From Acidobacteriota bacterium (GTDB lineage: Bacteria; Acidobacteriota; Terriglobia; Terriglobales; Acidobacteriaceae): a stretch of DNA of 5,770 bases. Both the position numbers and the translations under genes were made by a program. Below are positions 1-5,770 of this stretch, piece by piece (the stretch's first letter is position 1; each line of letters starts with the position of its first letter). The DNA lies in NCBI GenBank assembly GCA_021810815.1, contig JAJZHR010000182.1, positions 1 to 5,770 on the forward strand, given 5' to 3'. The notes under the pieces are model-generated. The model saw only the letters and a program-made list of their open reading frames with translations. It did no database searches and was not told the origin of the DNA.

Positions 1-1110
1 CGGCACTTCCCGCTCCTGAAGCTGGCGTTCGCCGAGAATGCCATAGAGCGTCTGGATCTGGTCCGGAGCACCGGCGACGGCGCGCAGCAGCCACTGCTTC
101 CACGCGACGGCCTCTCCCTGGTATCCGGCGTCCATGAGGACGAGCAGCATGAAGGAGGTGTCGCGGAGCCAGCAGAAGCGGTAGTCCCAGTTGCGCGGGC
201 CGCCGAGCTGCTCGGGAAGGGAAGTGGTCGCTGCGGCGACAACGCCGCCTGTGGGTCTATAGGTGAGCGCCTTCAGCGTGATGAGGGAGCGTTCGACCGC
301 CTCGGCGCGATCTCCGCGATAGCTGCTGCGGAGGGCCCATCGGGCCCAGAAAGCCTCTGTTTGCACCAGGGCGTCCGCGGGGTTGATGCGCCGCGGGGAC
401 TTCTCGTAGGAGGCTCCATAGGAGAGGACGAAGGTGACCTCTTCGCCTGCGGAGACGTTGAATTCGCTGACGGTGGTCATGTTCTCGCCGCGAAGCGGAG
501 CTGTGGTGCGCAGCAGAACCATGTCAGGGCCAGCGATGGCCTTGAGGCCATCTTTTGTGGCGGTTACCCAGGGAGTAATGCTGCCATAGTCGAAGCGCAG
601 AGCGAGATCCATGCGCATGGGCACAGAGCCGGTGATGCCTTTGACGATGCGGACGATGCGCGAATGCTTCTCTCGAATGGGCATGAAGTCGATGACCTGG
701 ACCCTGCCTCCGCCTTGCGCTGGCTTGTCCTCAGTTGCAGGGATCGGTGCGACGTCGAAGGTGGTTTCGAGGACGAGAGTGTGGGGACGATACTGGCGGC
801 TGGAAATGAATTCGTCAGCGGGACAGAGACTCCAGCAGCCGTTGTCGGAGGTTCCCAGCAGAGCTGCGAAGCAGGCGCCGGAGGAGAAGGATGGCCAGCA
901 GAGCCAGTCGATGGAGCCGGTGAGCGAGACCAGTGCGGCGGTTTCGCAGTCGCCGATGAGAGCGTAGTCCTCAATGCGCTGGAAATTTGGCGGTGGGGCC
1001 GCTTGTTCAGCCTTTTTCGACTCAGTGGCCGATTCTGGCCCTGCCTTTGGGTCTTCCTTCTGTGTCGCGCCTGGATTGGTGTTGGCGCCCGTCTGCTGCT
1101 CTGCTTGCAT
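1..1110 (-). CDS. Glycoside hydrolase family 15 protein (trehalase/glucoamylase-like), partial, 3' end off the left edge
   Basis: The minus strand is open from an ATG at 1110 through position 1, giving 370 residues with no stop. The first ~42 residues are a Gln/Ala/Glu/Pro/Lys-rich, probably disordered tail. Then comes the typical opening of bacterial GH15 proteins: IEDYALIGDCETAALV (46-61), GSIDWLCWPSF (65-75) and GACFAALLG (78-86). The beta-sandwich N-terminal domain follows, then the first part of the (alpha/alpha)6 catalytic barrel with the family signature NWDYRFCWLRDTSF (307-320). The catalytic glutamates of GH15 lie further on, outside the window, so activity cannot be judged. The start is fixed: an in-frame TGA sits at 1125-1123 and AAGGAG precedes the ATG. 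No signal peptide is seen, so it is probably cytoplasmic. GH15 enzymes hydrolyse alpha-glucosidic bonds with inversion; bacterial members include alpha,alpha-trehalases and glucoamylases. Divergence from glgE-treS supports a role in trehalose or alpha-glucan turnover. The family is near certain; the substrate is open. Confidence 0.93.
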   Translation of the reverse strand, partial: MQAEQQTGANTNPGATQKEDPKAGPESATESKKAEQAAPPPNFQRIEDYALIGDCETAALVSLTGSIDWLCWPSFSSGACFAALLGTSDNGCWSLCPADEFISSRQYRPHTLVLETTFDVAPIPATEDKPAQGGGRVQVIDFMPIREKHSRIVRIVKGITGSVPMRMDLALRFDYGSITPWVTATKDGLKAIAGPDMVLLRTTAPLRGENMTTVSEFNVSAGEEVTFVLSYGASYEKSPRRINPADALVQTEAFWARWALRSSYRGDRAEAVERSLITLKALTYRPTGGVVAAATTSLPEQLGGPRNWDYRFCWLRDTSFMLLVLMDAGYQGEAVAWKQWLLRAVAGAPDQIQTLYGILGERQLQEREVP

Positions 1111-1114
1111 GATG

Positions 1115-1120
1115 CTCCTT
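1115..1120 (-). promoter_or_regulatory. Shine-Dalgarno of the GH15 gene
   Basis: The minus strand reads AAGGAG, four bases (CATC) before the ATG at 1110. Spacing is slightly short but usable. Together with the in-frame TGA at 1125-1123, it makes the ATG at 1110 the only sensible start. Another ATG at 1126 is in a different frame and opens only a 33-codon reading frame. Confidence 0.75.
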
Positions 1121-1134
1121 GCTCATCCGTTGGT

Positions 1135-1174
1135 GCTGCTTTGGCGCTGCTTTGAGTGCTGCTTTGAGCGCTGC
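1135..1174. repeat. Degenerate ~12-bp tandem repeat in the GH15 leader
   Basis: On the plus strand GCTGCTTTG occurs at 1135-1143, 1146-1154 and 1158-1166, with a fourth partial copy GCTGC at 1170-1174. Starts are 11, 12 and 12 bp apart. In the direction of GH15 transcription the unit reads CAAAGCAGC. The array ends about 25 bp before the GH15 start codon, so it lies in the probable 5' untranslated leader or the promoter. It is short and could be simple slippage. No function is shown by sequence alone. Confidence 0.6.
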
Positions 1175-1266
1175 GATTGCCGGTGGAAAACGCGATTGGC
1201 AGAAATAGCATCTCTGCTAGGGTGCTGCCCAACAGAATACTGACTCTCCCCAGCCCCAGCTCGTTT

Positions 1267-1305
1267 CCGATCTACTTGTTTTCGCGCGTATCAGAAGCAG
1301 ATCGG
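1267..1305. promoter_or_regulatory. Imperfect 13-bp inverted repeat (candidate operator or hairpin)
   Basis: The left arm CCGATCTACTTGT (1267-1279) and right arm AGAAGCAGATCGG (1293-1305) are reverse complements at 11 of 13 positions, with the outer 7 bp perfect. The 13-bp spacer is centred on the self-complementary CGCGCG (1283-1288), so the whole 39 bp is roughly symmetric. No T-run follows on either strand, which argues against a rho-independent terminator. Position inside a divergent promoter region fits a dimeric regulator site, but no regulator gene is in the window and I do not recognise the motif. It could also act as an RNA stem-loop. Confidence 0.45.
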
Positions 1306-1381
1306 CGGCCCCCAGATGCGCGGAATCAAGCGGTCAAACTGCCTCTCAGCGACGAGAGCCGCGCAGGACTGCGGTATTTAC

Positions 1382-1401
1382 GGATGGGTGAAGGCTCATC
1401 C
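1382..1401. other. Short stem-loop upstream of glgE
   Basis: GGATGGGT (1382-1389) can pair with GCTCATCC (1394-1401) across a GAAG tetraloop. The stem has 8 pairs, two of them G-U wobbles in the plus-strand RNA. The bases at 1400-1403 (CCCG) could instead pair with CGGG at 1411-1414, so two alternative small stems overlap. Stability is modest, and whether the region is transcribed is unknown. Confidence 0.3.
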
Positions 1402-1520
1402 CGTTCAAAGCGGGGACTTAATCAGAGATTCCCTGAAGACCCATATATTGAGTTGGATGCGGCTTGCCCATTCATCGTCAACTGAGCAGCATCCGGGCCG
1501 GAGCGGCGTCTATTACTTGC

Positions 1521-1569
1521 CAGGGACTCGAGCAACGCAAACGTACCAGAGACCAGAGCAATGCAAACG
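1521..1569 (+). repeat. Imperfect tandem duplication, 26-bp period, abutting the glgE ribosome binding site
   Basis: Copy one (1521-1543) and copy two (1547-1569) match at 19 of 23 positions. The 3' part is strongest: GAGCAACGCAAACG (1530-1543) against GAGCAATGCAAACG (1556-1569), 13 of 14. Nested inside is a perfect 7-bp tandem ACCAGAG (1545-1551, 1552-1558). The last G of copy two is the first base of the glgE Shine-Dalgarno. This may be a direct-repeat binding site or a leader element made by local duplication. Confidence 0.6.
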
Positions 1570-1574
1570 AGGTG
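1569..1574 (+). promoter_or_regulatory. Shine-Dalgarno that decides the glgE start
   Basis: GAGGTG lies three bases before the ATG at 1578 (GAGG is five bases away) and complements the 16S anti-SD core. The frame is open further upstream to a TTG at 1464, but those 38 extra codons show no resemblance to GlgE and cover the tandem duplication. The ATG at 1578 is therefore preferred. Confidence 0.7.
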
Positions 1575-1577
1575 CTA

Positions 1578-3605
1578 ATGAAGCCAGCCGAGGGAAGACA
1601 GCGCGTTGTGATCGAGGATGTGCGTCCGCAAGTGGACAGCGGGCGCTTTCCTGCGAAGCGCGTCGTGGGAGAGAGGTTTGTTGTGACGGCGGCCGTGTTT
1701 GGCGATGGCCACGATGTGGTGGCGGCGCGGCTGGTCTATCGCAAGCAGGGAGAGCGGGCTTGGCGTTCGGAGCCGATGCTGCCGCTGGGCAACGACATCT
1801 GGTCGGGGTCATTTGTCGTCGAGTCCGAGGGGAGTTATCAGTATTCGGTTGAGGGATGGGTGGACGATTTCGCCACCTGGCTGCGGGACTTCAAGAAGCG
1901 CTCTGACGCGGGGCAGGATCTGAGCCTGGCGTGGCAGAGCGGCGCTCTGCTGGTGGAGAAGGCGTCGCGCCGCGCGAAGAAGGGCGATGCCAAGAGGTTG
2001 CGCGAAGCGATGGTGGAGTTTCGAGCGCGCGGTGAGAGTCGCGAGCCATCTGGCGAGGCTTCGCAGGGCGTGCCAGCCGCAGATGTGATCGCGTTGATGG
2101 AGCGTTGCCCCGACCTGCGCTTCGGTTCGCGGTACAAGCCGGACCTGGAGCTGGAAGTGGATCGCGAGAGGGCGGGATTCTCCGCCTGGTATGAGCTATT
2201 TCCGAGGTCAACATCGCCGGTGGAAGGGCGGCATGGGACGTTCAAGGATGCTGAGGCGTGGCTGCCGTATATCGCAGGGATGGGCTTCGATGTGCTGTAC
2301 CTGCCGCCGATCCACCCCATCGGGACATCGTTCCGCAAGGGGCCGAATAATGCGGTGGAGGCAGCGCCGGGCGATCCTGGCAGCCCGTGGGCGATTGGGT
2401 CGGCGGAGGGCGGACACACGGCGATCCATCCCGAGCTGGGGACGCTGAAGGACTTCCATCATCTGGTGGCGAAGGCGAAAGAAGCAGGGATGGAGATTGC
2501 GCTGGACATTGCCTTCCAGTGCTCTCCGGATCATCCCTGGGTGAGCGAGCATCCGGCATGGTTTCGGCATCGCCCGGACGGCAGCATTCAGTATGCGGAG
2601 AACCCGCCGAAGAAGTACCAGGACATCTATCCGCTGGACTTTGAGAGCGAGGAGTGGCGCTCGCTGTGGGACGAGTTGAGGGACGTATTCCTCTACTGGG
2701 CTCAGCAGGGCGTGAGCATCTTCCGCGTGGACAACCCGCACACCAAGGCGTTCGCTTTCTGGGAGTGGGTGATTCCAGAGGTGAAGAAACACGCTCCGGA
2801 TGCTGTATTCCTGGCCGAGGCGTTCACGCGGCCGCATGTGATGTATGGGCTGGCGAAGAGGGGCTTCAGCCAGAGCTATACCTACTTCACGTGGAGGACG
2901 GGGAAAGAGGAGCTGATGGAATACTTCACCGAGCTTTCGCAGACGGAGGTGAAGGAGTTCTTCCGTCCGAATGTGTGGCCGAATACGCCGGATATTCTGC
3001 ACGAGTCGCTGCAGAACGGCGGGCGAGCGTCGTTCATGTTCCGCGTGATCCTGGCTGCGACGCTGAGCCCGAACTACGGCATCTATGGGCCGGCGTACGA
3101 GCTTGGCGAACAGGTTCCCATCCGCGAGGGAAGCGAGGAATATCTCCACTCCGAGAAGTATCAGTTGCGGAGCTGGGACAGGGAGGCTCCGCATTCCATC
3201 GCTCCGCTGATCGCGCGGTTGAATCAGATCCGTAGGAGCAACGCGGCGTTGCGCAACCTGACGAGCTTGCGGTTTCATGGGACGGACAACGAGTTTCTGA
3301 TCTGCTACAGCAAAAGGTCCGACGACGGAAAGAATGTTTTGCTGATGGTGGTGAATCTGGACCCGTTGCGCACGCAGTCTGGATGGACGCAGTTGGATCT
3401 GAAGGAGCTTGGGGTGGCCGAGCAGGGATCGTTTACGGTGCGCGACCTTCTGCATGAGGCAGAGTATGTATGGTCGGGGGCGAGGAACTATATTGAGCTT
3501 GCGCCCGGCAGCAAGCCAGCCCATATATTTGAGCTGGTTTCATGGAACGCGGAAGAGGCGGAGCAGCCGGGTTCCGACCAACAGCGCAGCAAGTACGACG
3601 ATTGA
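1578..3605 (+). CDS. glgE: Alpha-1,4-glucan:maltose-1-phosphate maltosyltransferase GlgE
   Basis: GlgE (EC 2.4.99.16, family GH13) transfers maltosyl units from alpha-maltose 1-phosphate to the non-reducing end of alpha-1,4-glucans, in the cytoplasm. From the ATG at 1578 the protein has 675 residues, a typical length for the family. Residues ~8-180 form the N-terminal beta-sandwich (DUF3416-like) and helical region, followed by the barrel from about GFSAWYELFPRS (200-211). Family landmarks are YLPPIHPIG (241-249), GSPWAIGS (268-275), the highly characteristic AENPPKKYQDIYP (340-352) and SPNYGIYGP (497-505). The catalytic triad is visible: nucleophile Asp385 in FRVDNPHTK, acid/base Glu414 in FLAEAF, third carboxylate Asp472 in NTPDILHE. 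Their spacing matches Asp394/Glu423/Asp480 as I recall them for the Streptomyces enzyme. A C-terminal beta-domain ends in a charged tail. It is first in a two-gene run, with treS beginning 5 nt after its TGA, and that neighbour supplies its substrate. Confidence 0.97.
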   Translation: MKPAEGRQRVVIEDVRPQVDSGRFPAKRVVGERFVVTAAVFGDGHDVVAARLVYRKQGERAWRSEPMLPLGNDIWSGSFVVESEGSYQYSVEGWVDDFATWLRDFKKRSDAGQDLSLAWQSGALLVEKASRRAKKGDAKRLREAMVEFRARGESREPSGEASQGVPAADVIALMERCPDLRFGSRYKPDLELEVDRERAGFSAWYELFPRSTSPVEGRHGTFKDAEAWLPYIAGMGFDVLYLPPIHPIGTSFRKGPNNAVEAAPGDPGSPWAIGSAEGGHTAIHPELGTLKDFHHLVAKAKEAGMEIALDIAFQCSPDHPWVSEHPAWFRHRPDGSIQYAENPPKKYQDIYPLDFESEEWRSLWDELRDVFLYWAQQGVSIFRVDNPHTKAFAFWEWVIPEVKKHAPDAVFLAEAFTRPHVMYGLAKRGFSQSYTYFTWRTGKEELMEYFTELSQTEVKEFFRPNVWPNTPDILHESLQNGGRASFMFRVILAATLSPNYGIYGPAYELGEQVPIREGSEEYLHSEKYQLRSWDREAPHSIAPLIARLNQIRRSNAALRNLTSLRFHGTDNEFLICYSKRSDDGKNVLLMVVNLDPLRTQSGWTQLDLKELGVAEQGSFTVRDLLHEAEYVWSGARNYIELAPGSKPAHIFELVSWNAEEAEQPGSDQQRSKYDD

Positions 3606-3610
3606 GTCCT

Positions 3611-5770
3611 ATGACAGAGAGCCACGTGAAGAAACCCGGAAGCGCAGGCGACCCCTTGTGGTACAAGGACGCGATCCTCTATGAGTTGCACGTGCGCGCC
3701 TTTGCGGACAGCAACAACGATGGCATTGGCGACTTTCCCGGGTTGATGGGGAAGCTGGACTATCTGCAGGACCTGGGAGTGACGTGCCTGTGGCTGCTGC
3801 CGTTCTTTCCATCGCCGCTGAGGGACGATGGCTACGACATTGCGGACTACCTGAGCGTCCACCCGGACTACGGGACTCTGGCGGACTTCCGCGCCTTTCT
3901 CGACGCAGCGCATGCTCGCGGCCTGCAGGTGATGATCGAGCTGGTGGTGAACCACACGTCGGACCAGCATCCATGGTTCAAGGCGGCGCGGGCCGCGGCT
4001 CCGGGATCGCCGGAGCGCGAGTTTTATGTGTGGAACGACAACGACCAGAAGTACAAAGACGCTCGCATTATTTTCACGGATACGGAGAAGTCCAACTGGA
4101 CCTATGACCCGGTGGCGAAGGCTTACTTCTGGCACAGGTTCTTCTCGCACCAGCCGGACTTGAACTACGACAATCCGCAGGTGCTGGAGGAGGTGCTGCA
4201 GGTGATGCGCTTCTGGCTGGACATGGGAGTGGATGGGCTTCGCATGGACGCTATCCCGTACCTGGTGGAGCGCGATGGCACCAACTGCGAGAACCTGCCG
4301 GAGACGCACGCGATCATGAAGAAGGTGCGCGCTGCGATCGACGCGGATTACTCCGACCGGCTGATCCTGGCGGAGGCGAATCAGTGGCCGAGCGATGTGC
4401 GGCCTTATTTCGGCGACGGCGACGAGTGCCACATGGCATTCCATTTTCCTCTGATGCCGCGCATCTACATGGCGCTGCGGCAGGAGGACCGGCTGCCGGT
4501 GACGGAGATCATGGCGCAGACGCCGGAAATTCCGGAGAGCTGCCAGTGGGGCCTGTTCCTGCGCAACCATGATGAGCTGACGCTGGAGATGGTGACGGAG
4601 GAAGAGCGCGACTACATGTACCTGGCGTACAGCGCAGATCCGCGGATGAGGATCAACATCGGCATCCGGCGCAGGCTGGCTCCTCTGCTGGACAACAACC
4701 GCAGGCGGATCGAGCTGCTGAACAGCCTTCTGCTGTCGTTTCCGGGGACGCCGATTCTGTATTACGGCGACGAGATCGGGATGGGCGACAACATTTATCT
4801 GGGCGACCGGAATGGTGTGCGCACGCCGATGCAGTGGAGTGCGGACCGGAATGCGGGGTTCTCGCGCGCTGTTCCGGCGAAGCTGTACAGCCCGGTGATC
4901 ATGGACCCGATCTACGGCTACCAGGGGCTGAACGTGGAGGCGCAACTGAGCGACCCGTCGTCTCTGCTGCACTGGATGCGCAACATGATTGCTCTGCGCA
5001 AACTGTTCCAGGTGTTCGGCAGGGGTACGCTGGAGTTTCTGAGCGCGACGAACAGGAAAGTGCTCGCGTATGTGCGCCGCCTGGACGGTCAGAGCGTGCT
5101 CTGCGTGGCCAACCTCTCCCGCTTTGCGCAGCCGGTGACGCTGGATCTGAAGGAATTTGCGGGGATGGTTCCAGTGGAGATGCTGGGCTATGTGTCGTTT
5201 CCTGCGATCGACGAGACGGCGTATGCGATTACGCTGTCTCCGTATGCGTTCCTGTGGCTGGAACTTCAGCCTGCAGCAGCTGCGGTCAGGAGCTATTCGA
5301 AAGAGGGTGAAGGTCTGCTGGAGGCTGAGGCGGTGGCGGTGCAGAGTGCGCCCGAGGAAGCGCGGCTCGCTCTGGCGGAGAACGGTCTGGAGGGAGTGCT
5401 TTCCGGAGCGGGCCTGCAGATGCTGCAGGATCTGCTGCCGGGATTTCTGCTGCGGCAGAGGTGGTTTGGCAGCAAGTCCAGGAGAGTGATTTCGGCGAAG
5501 GTGGTGGATCATGCGGTGATGGCGTCGCCGGACGCCGCCCTGGTGATGGTGGAAGTAGGATACGCCGAAGGTGCGCCCGATCTGTATTCCGTGCCTCTGG
5601 CTGCGTCGTTTGGAGAGGCTGCGCAGAAGCTGCGCGAGGAGTCTCCTTACGGTGTGGTGGCAGAGGTGGTTTCGCCGCTCGGAGAGGGCATCGTGCATGA
5701 TGCCCTGGATCGCGAAGACGTTTGCATGGAGCTGCTGTCCCTGATCGCTGACGCAGGTGAGCTGGAAGGC
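3611..5770 (+). CDS. treS: Trehalose synthase fused to maltokinase (TreS-Mak), partial, open at the right edge
   Basis: TreS (EC 5.4.99.16, GH13) interconverts trehalose and maltose; a fused maltokinase (EC 2.7.1.175) makes maltose 1-phosphate for GlgE. The ATG at 3611 opens 720 codons without a stop. The TreS part spans ~14-552: DPLWYKDAILYELHVRAFAD (14-33), the calcium-type loop DSNNDGIGDF (33-42), VNHTSD (113-118), nucleophile Asp213 in GVDGLRMDAIPYL, acid/base Glu255 in LILAEANQWP, third carboxylate Asp321 in RNHDELTLEM, and the TreS-typical YYGDEIGMGDNIYLGDRNG (384-402). An Ala/Glu-rich linker (~553-597) leads to LLPGFLLRQRWFGSKSRR (608-625), the signature of the maltokinase N-terminal cap. 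The ATP-binding and kinase core lie beyond the window. Full fusions are about 1,100 residues, so roughly a third is missing. No good Shine-Dalgarno precedes the ATG; with 5 nt after the glgE stop, coupled translation is likely. TreS is certain; the kinase rests on the cap motif. Confidence 0.95.
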   Translation, partial: MTESHVKKPGSAGDPLWYKDAILYELHVRAFADSNNDGIGDFPGLMGKLDYLQDLGVTCLWLLPFFPSPLRDDGYDIADYLSVHPDYGTLADFRAFLDAAHARGLQVMIELVVNHTSDQHPWFKAARAAAPGSPEREFYVWNDNDQKYKDARIIFTDTEKSNWTYDPVAKAYFWHRFFSHQPDLNYDNPQVLEEVLQVMRFWLDMGVDGLRMDAIPYLVERDGTNCENLPETHAIMKKVRAAIDADYSDRLILAEANQWPSDVRPYFGDGDECHMAFHFPLMPRIYMALRQEDRLPVTEIMAQTPEIPESCQWGLFLRNHDELTLEMVTEEERDYMYLAYSADPRMRINIGIRRRLAPLLDNNRRRIELLNSLLLSFPGTPILYYGDEIGMGDNIYLGDRNGVRTPMQWSADRNAGFSRAVPAKLYSPVIMDPIYGYQGLNVEAQLSDPSSLLHWMRNMIALRKLFQVFGRGTLEFLSATNRKVLAYVRRLDGQSVLCVANLSRFAQPVTLDLKEFAGMVPVEMLGYVSFPAIDETAYAITLSPYAFLWLELQPAAAAVRSYSKEGEGLLEAEAVAVQSAPEEARLALAENGLEGVLSGAGLQMLQDLLPGFLLRQRWFGSKSRRVISAKVVDHAVMASPDAALVMVEVGYAEGAPDLYSVPLAASFGEAAQKLREESPYGVVAEVVSPLGEGIVHDALDREDVCMELLSLIADAGELEG

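Larger units (their letters stand above)
1111..1577. other. Divergent intergenic region between the GH15 gene and glgE
   Basis: These 467 bp separate two gene starts that point away from each other, so promoters for both must lie here or in the adjoining 5' ends. Short open frames exist (for example plus-strand 1177-1485 from a TTG), but their translations resemble no family and lack ribosome binding sites. The region holds a dyad (1267-1305), a short repeat in the GH15 leader (1135-1174), a small hairpin (1382-1401) and a 26-bp-period duplication (1521-1569). No sigma-70 promoter with both boxes at good spacing could be identified. No tRNA, known riboswitch or clear rho-independent terminator was recognised. 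Confidence 0.8.

Noticed and set aside
361..1155. Plus-strand open frame of 264 codons opposite the GH15 gene
   Set aside because: It starts at a TTG, has no ribosome binding site, and lies antisense to conserved GH15 motifs.
564..1232. Minus-strand 222-codon frame overlapping the GH15 start
   Set aside because: It is in a different frame from GH15; the translation is Ser/Pro/Arg-rich and shows no domain. GH15 motifs occupy the other frame.
1267..1305. Reading the dyad as a rho-independent terminator
   Set aside because: No T-run follows on either strand, and it lies between divergent gene starts, where no transcript needs to end.
1444..1449. TATATT resembling a -10 box upstream of glgE
   Set aside because: It matches 5/6 of the sigma-70 -10 consensus, but no acceptable -35 lies 16-18 bp upstream. 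Too weak to list as a promoter.
1440..1456. CCCATATATTGAGTTGG resembles CCCATATATTTGAGCTGG at 3520-3537 near the glgE end
   Set aside because: One mismatch and one indel over 18 bases is within what chance allows when all pairs in 5.8 kb are compared, and the flanks do not match.
1177..1485. Possible 102-residue protein in the intergenic region
   Set aside because: TTG start, no Shine-Dalgarno, no recognisable motif, and it crosses the dyad and hairpin. No evidence for a gene or gene remnant.
2208..3524. Minus-strand open frame of 438 codons opposite glgE
   Set aside because: Same artefact: an Arg/Pro/Leu-rich translation with no family resemblance, fully inside a well-supported glgE.
3488..5698. 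Minus-strand open frame of 736 codons opposite treS
   Set aside because: It mirrors the treS coding frame. Its translation is Arg/His/Gln/Leu-rich without recognisable domains, as expected from an antisense reading of GC-rich codons. The plus strand has clear catalytic motifs.

Overview
The window carries the core of a GlgE-type alpha-glucan / trehalose gene cluster from a GC-rich bacterium. It holds three genes. A partial gene on the minus strand (1-1110) encodes a glycoside hydrolase family 15 enzyme. Divergent from it, on the plus strand, are glgE (1578-3605) and a treS-maltokinase fusion (3611 to the window edge). The GC-rich coding bias, the GlgE + fused TreS-Mak pair and the adjacent GH15 gene fit an Acidobacteriota (Terriglobia) genome best. 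That is inference: proteobacteria such as Burkholderia and Pseudomonas relatives also carry glgE next to fused treS-mak genes.

Layout. (1) 1-1110, minus strand: the N-terminal 370 residues of a GH15 trehalase/glucoamylase-like protein; its 3' end lies off the left edge. (2) 1111-1577: a 467-bp divergent intergenic region with no convincing gene. It contains an imperfect 13-bp dyad, a short degenerate 12-bp repeat in the GH15 leader, a small hairpin, and a 26-bp-period imperfect tandem duplication that runs into the glgE Shine-Dalgarno. (3) 1578-3605: glgE, complete, 675 codons. (4) 3611-5770: treS fused to the N-terminal part of a maltokinase, 720 codons visible and open at the right edge. 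Only 5 nt separate the glgE stop from the treS start, so the two genes are almost certainly co-transcribed and probably translationally coupled.

How the genes work together (known pathway, inferred here): TreS interconverts trehalose and maltose, the fused maltokinase phosphorylates maltose to alpha-maltose 1-phosphate, and GlgE transfers the maltosyl unit onto a growing alpha-1,4-glucan. The GH15 enzyme could hydrolyse trehalose, the entry substrate, or trim glucose from alpha-glucan ends; the visible part does not decide this.

The catalytic residues expected for GlgE and TreS are all present, and no frameshift or mobile element is visible. I see no undescribed system. The most unusual material is the non-coding structure between the divergent genes.
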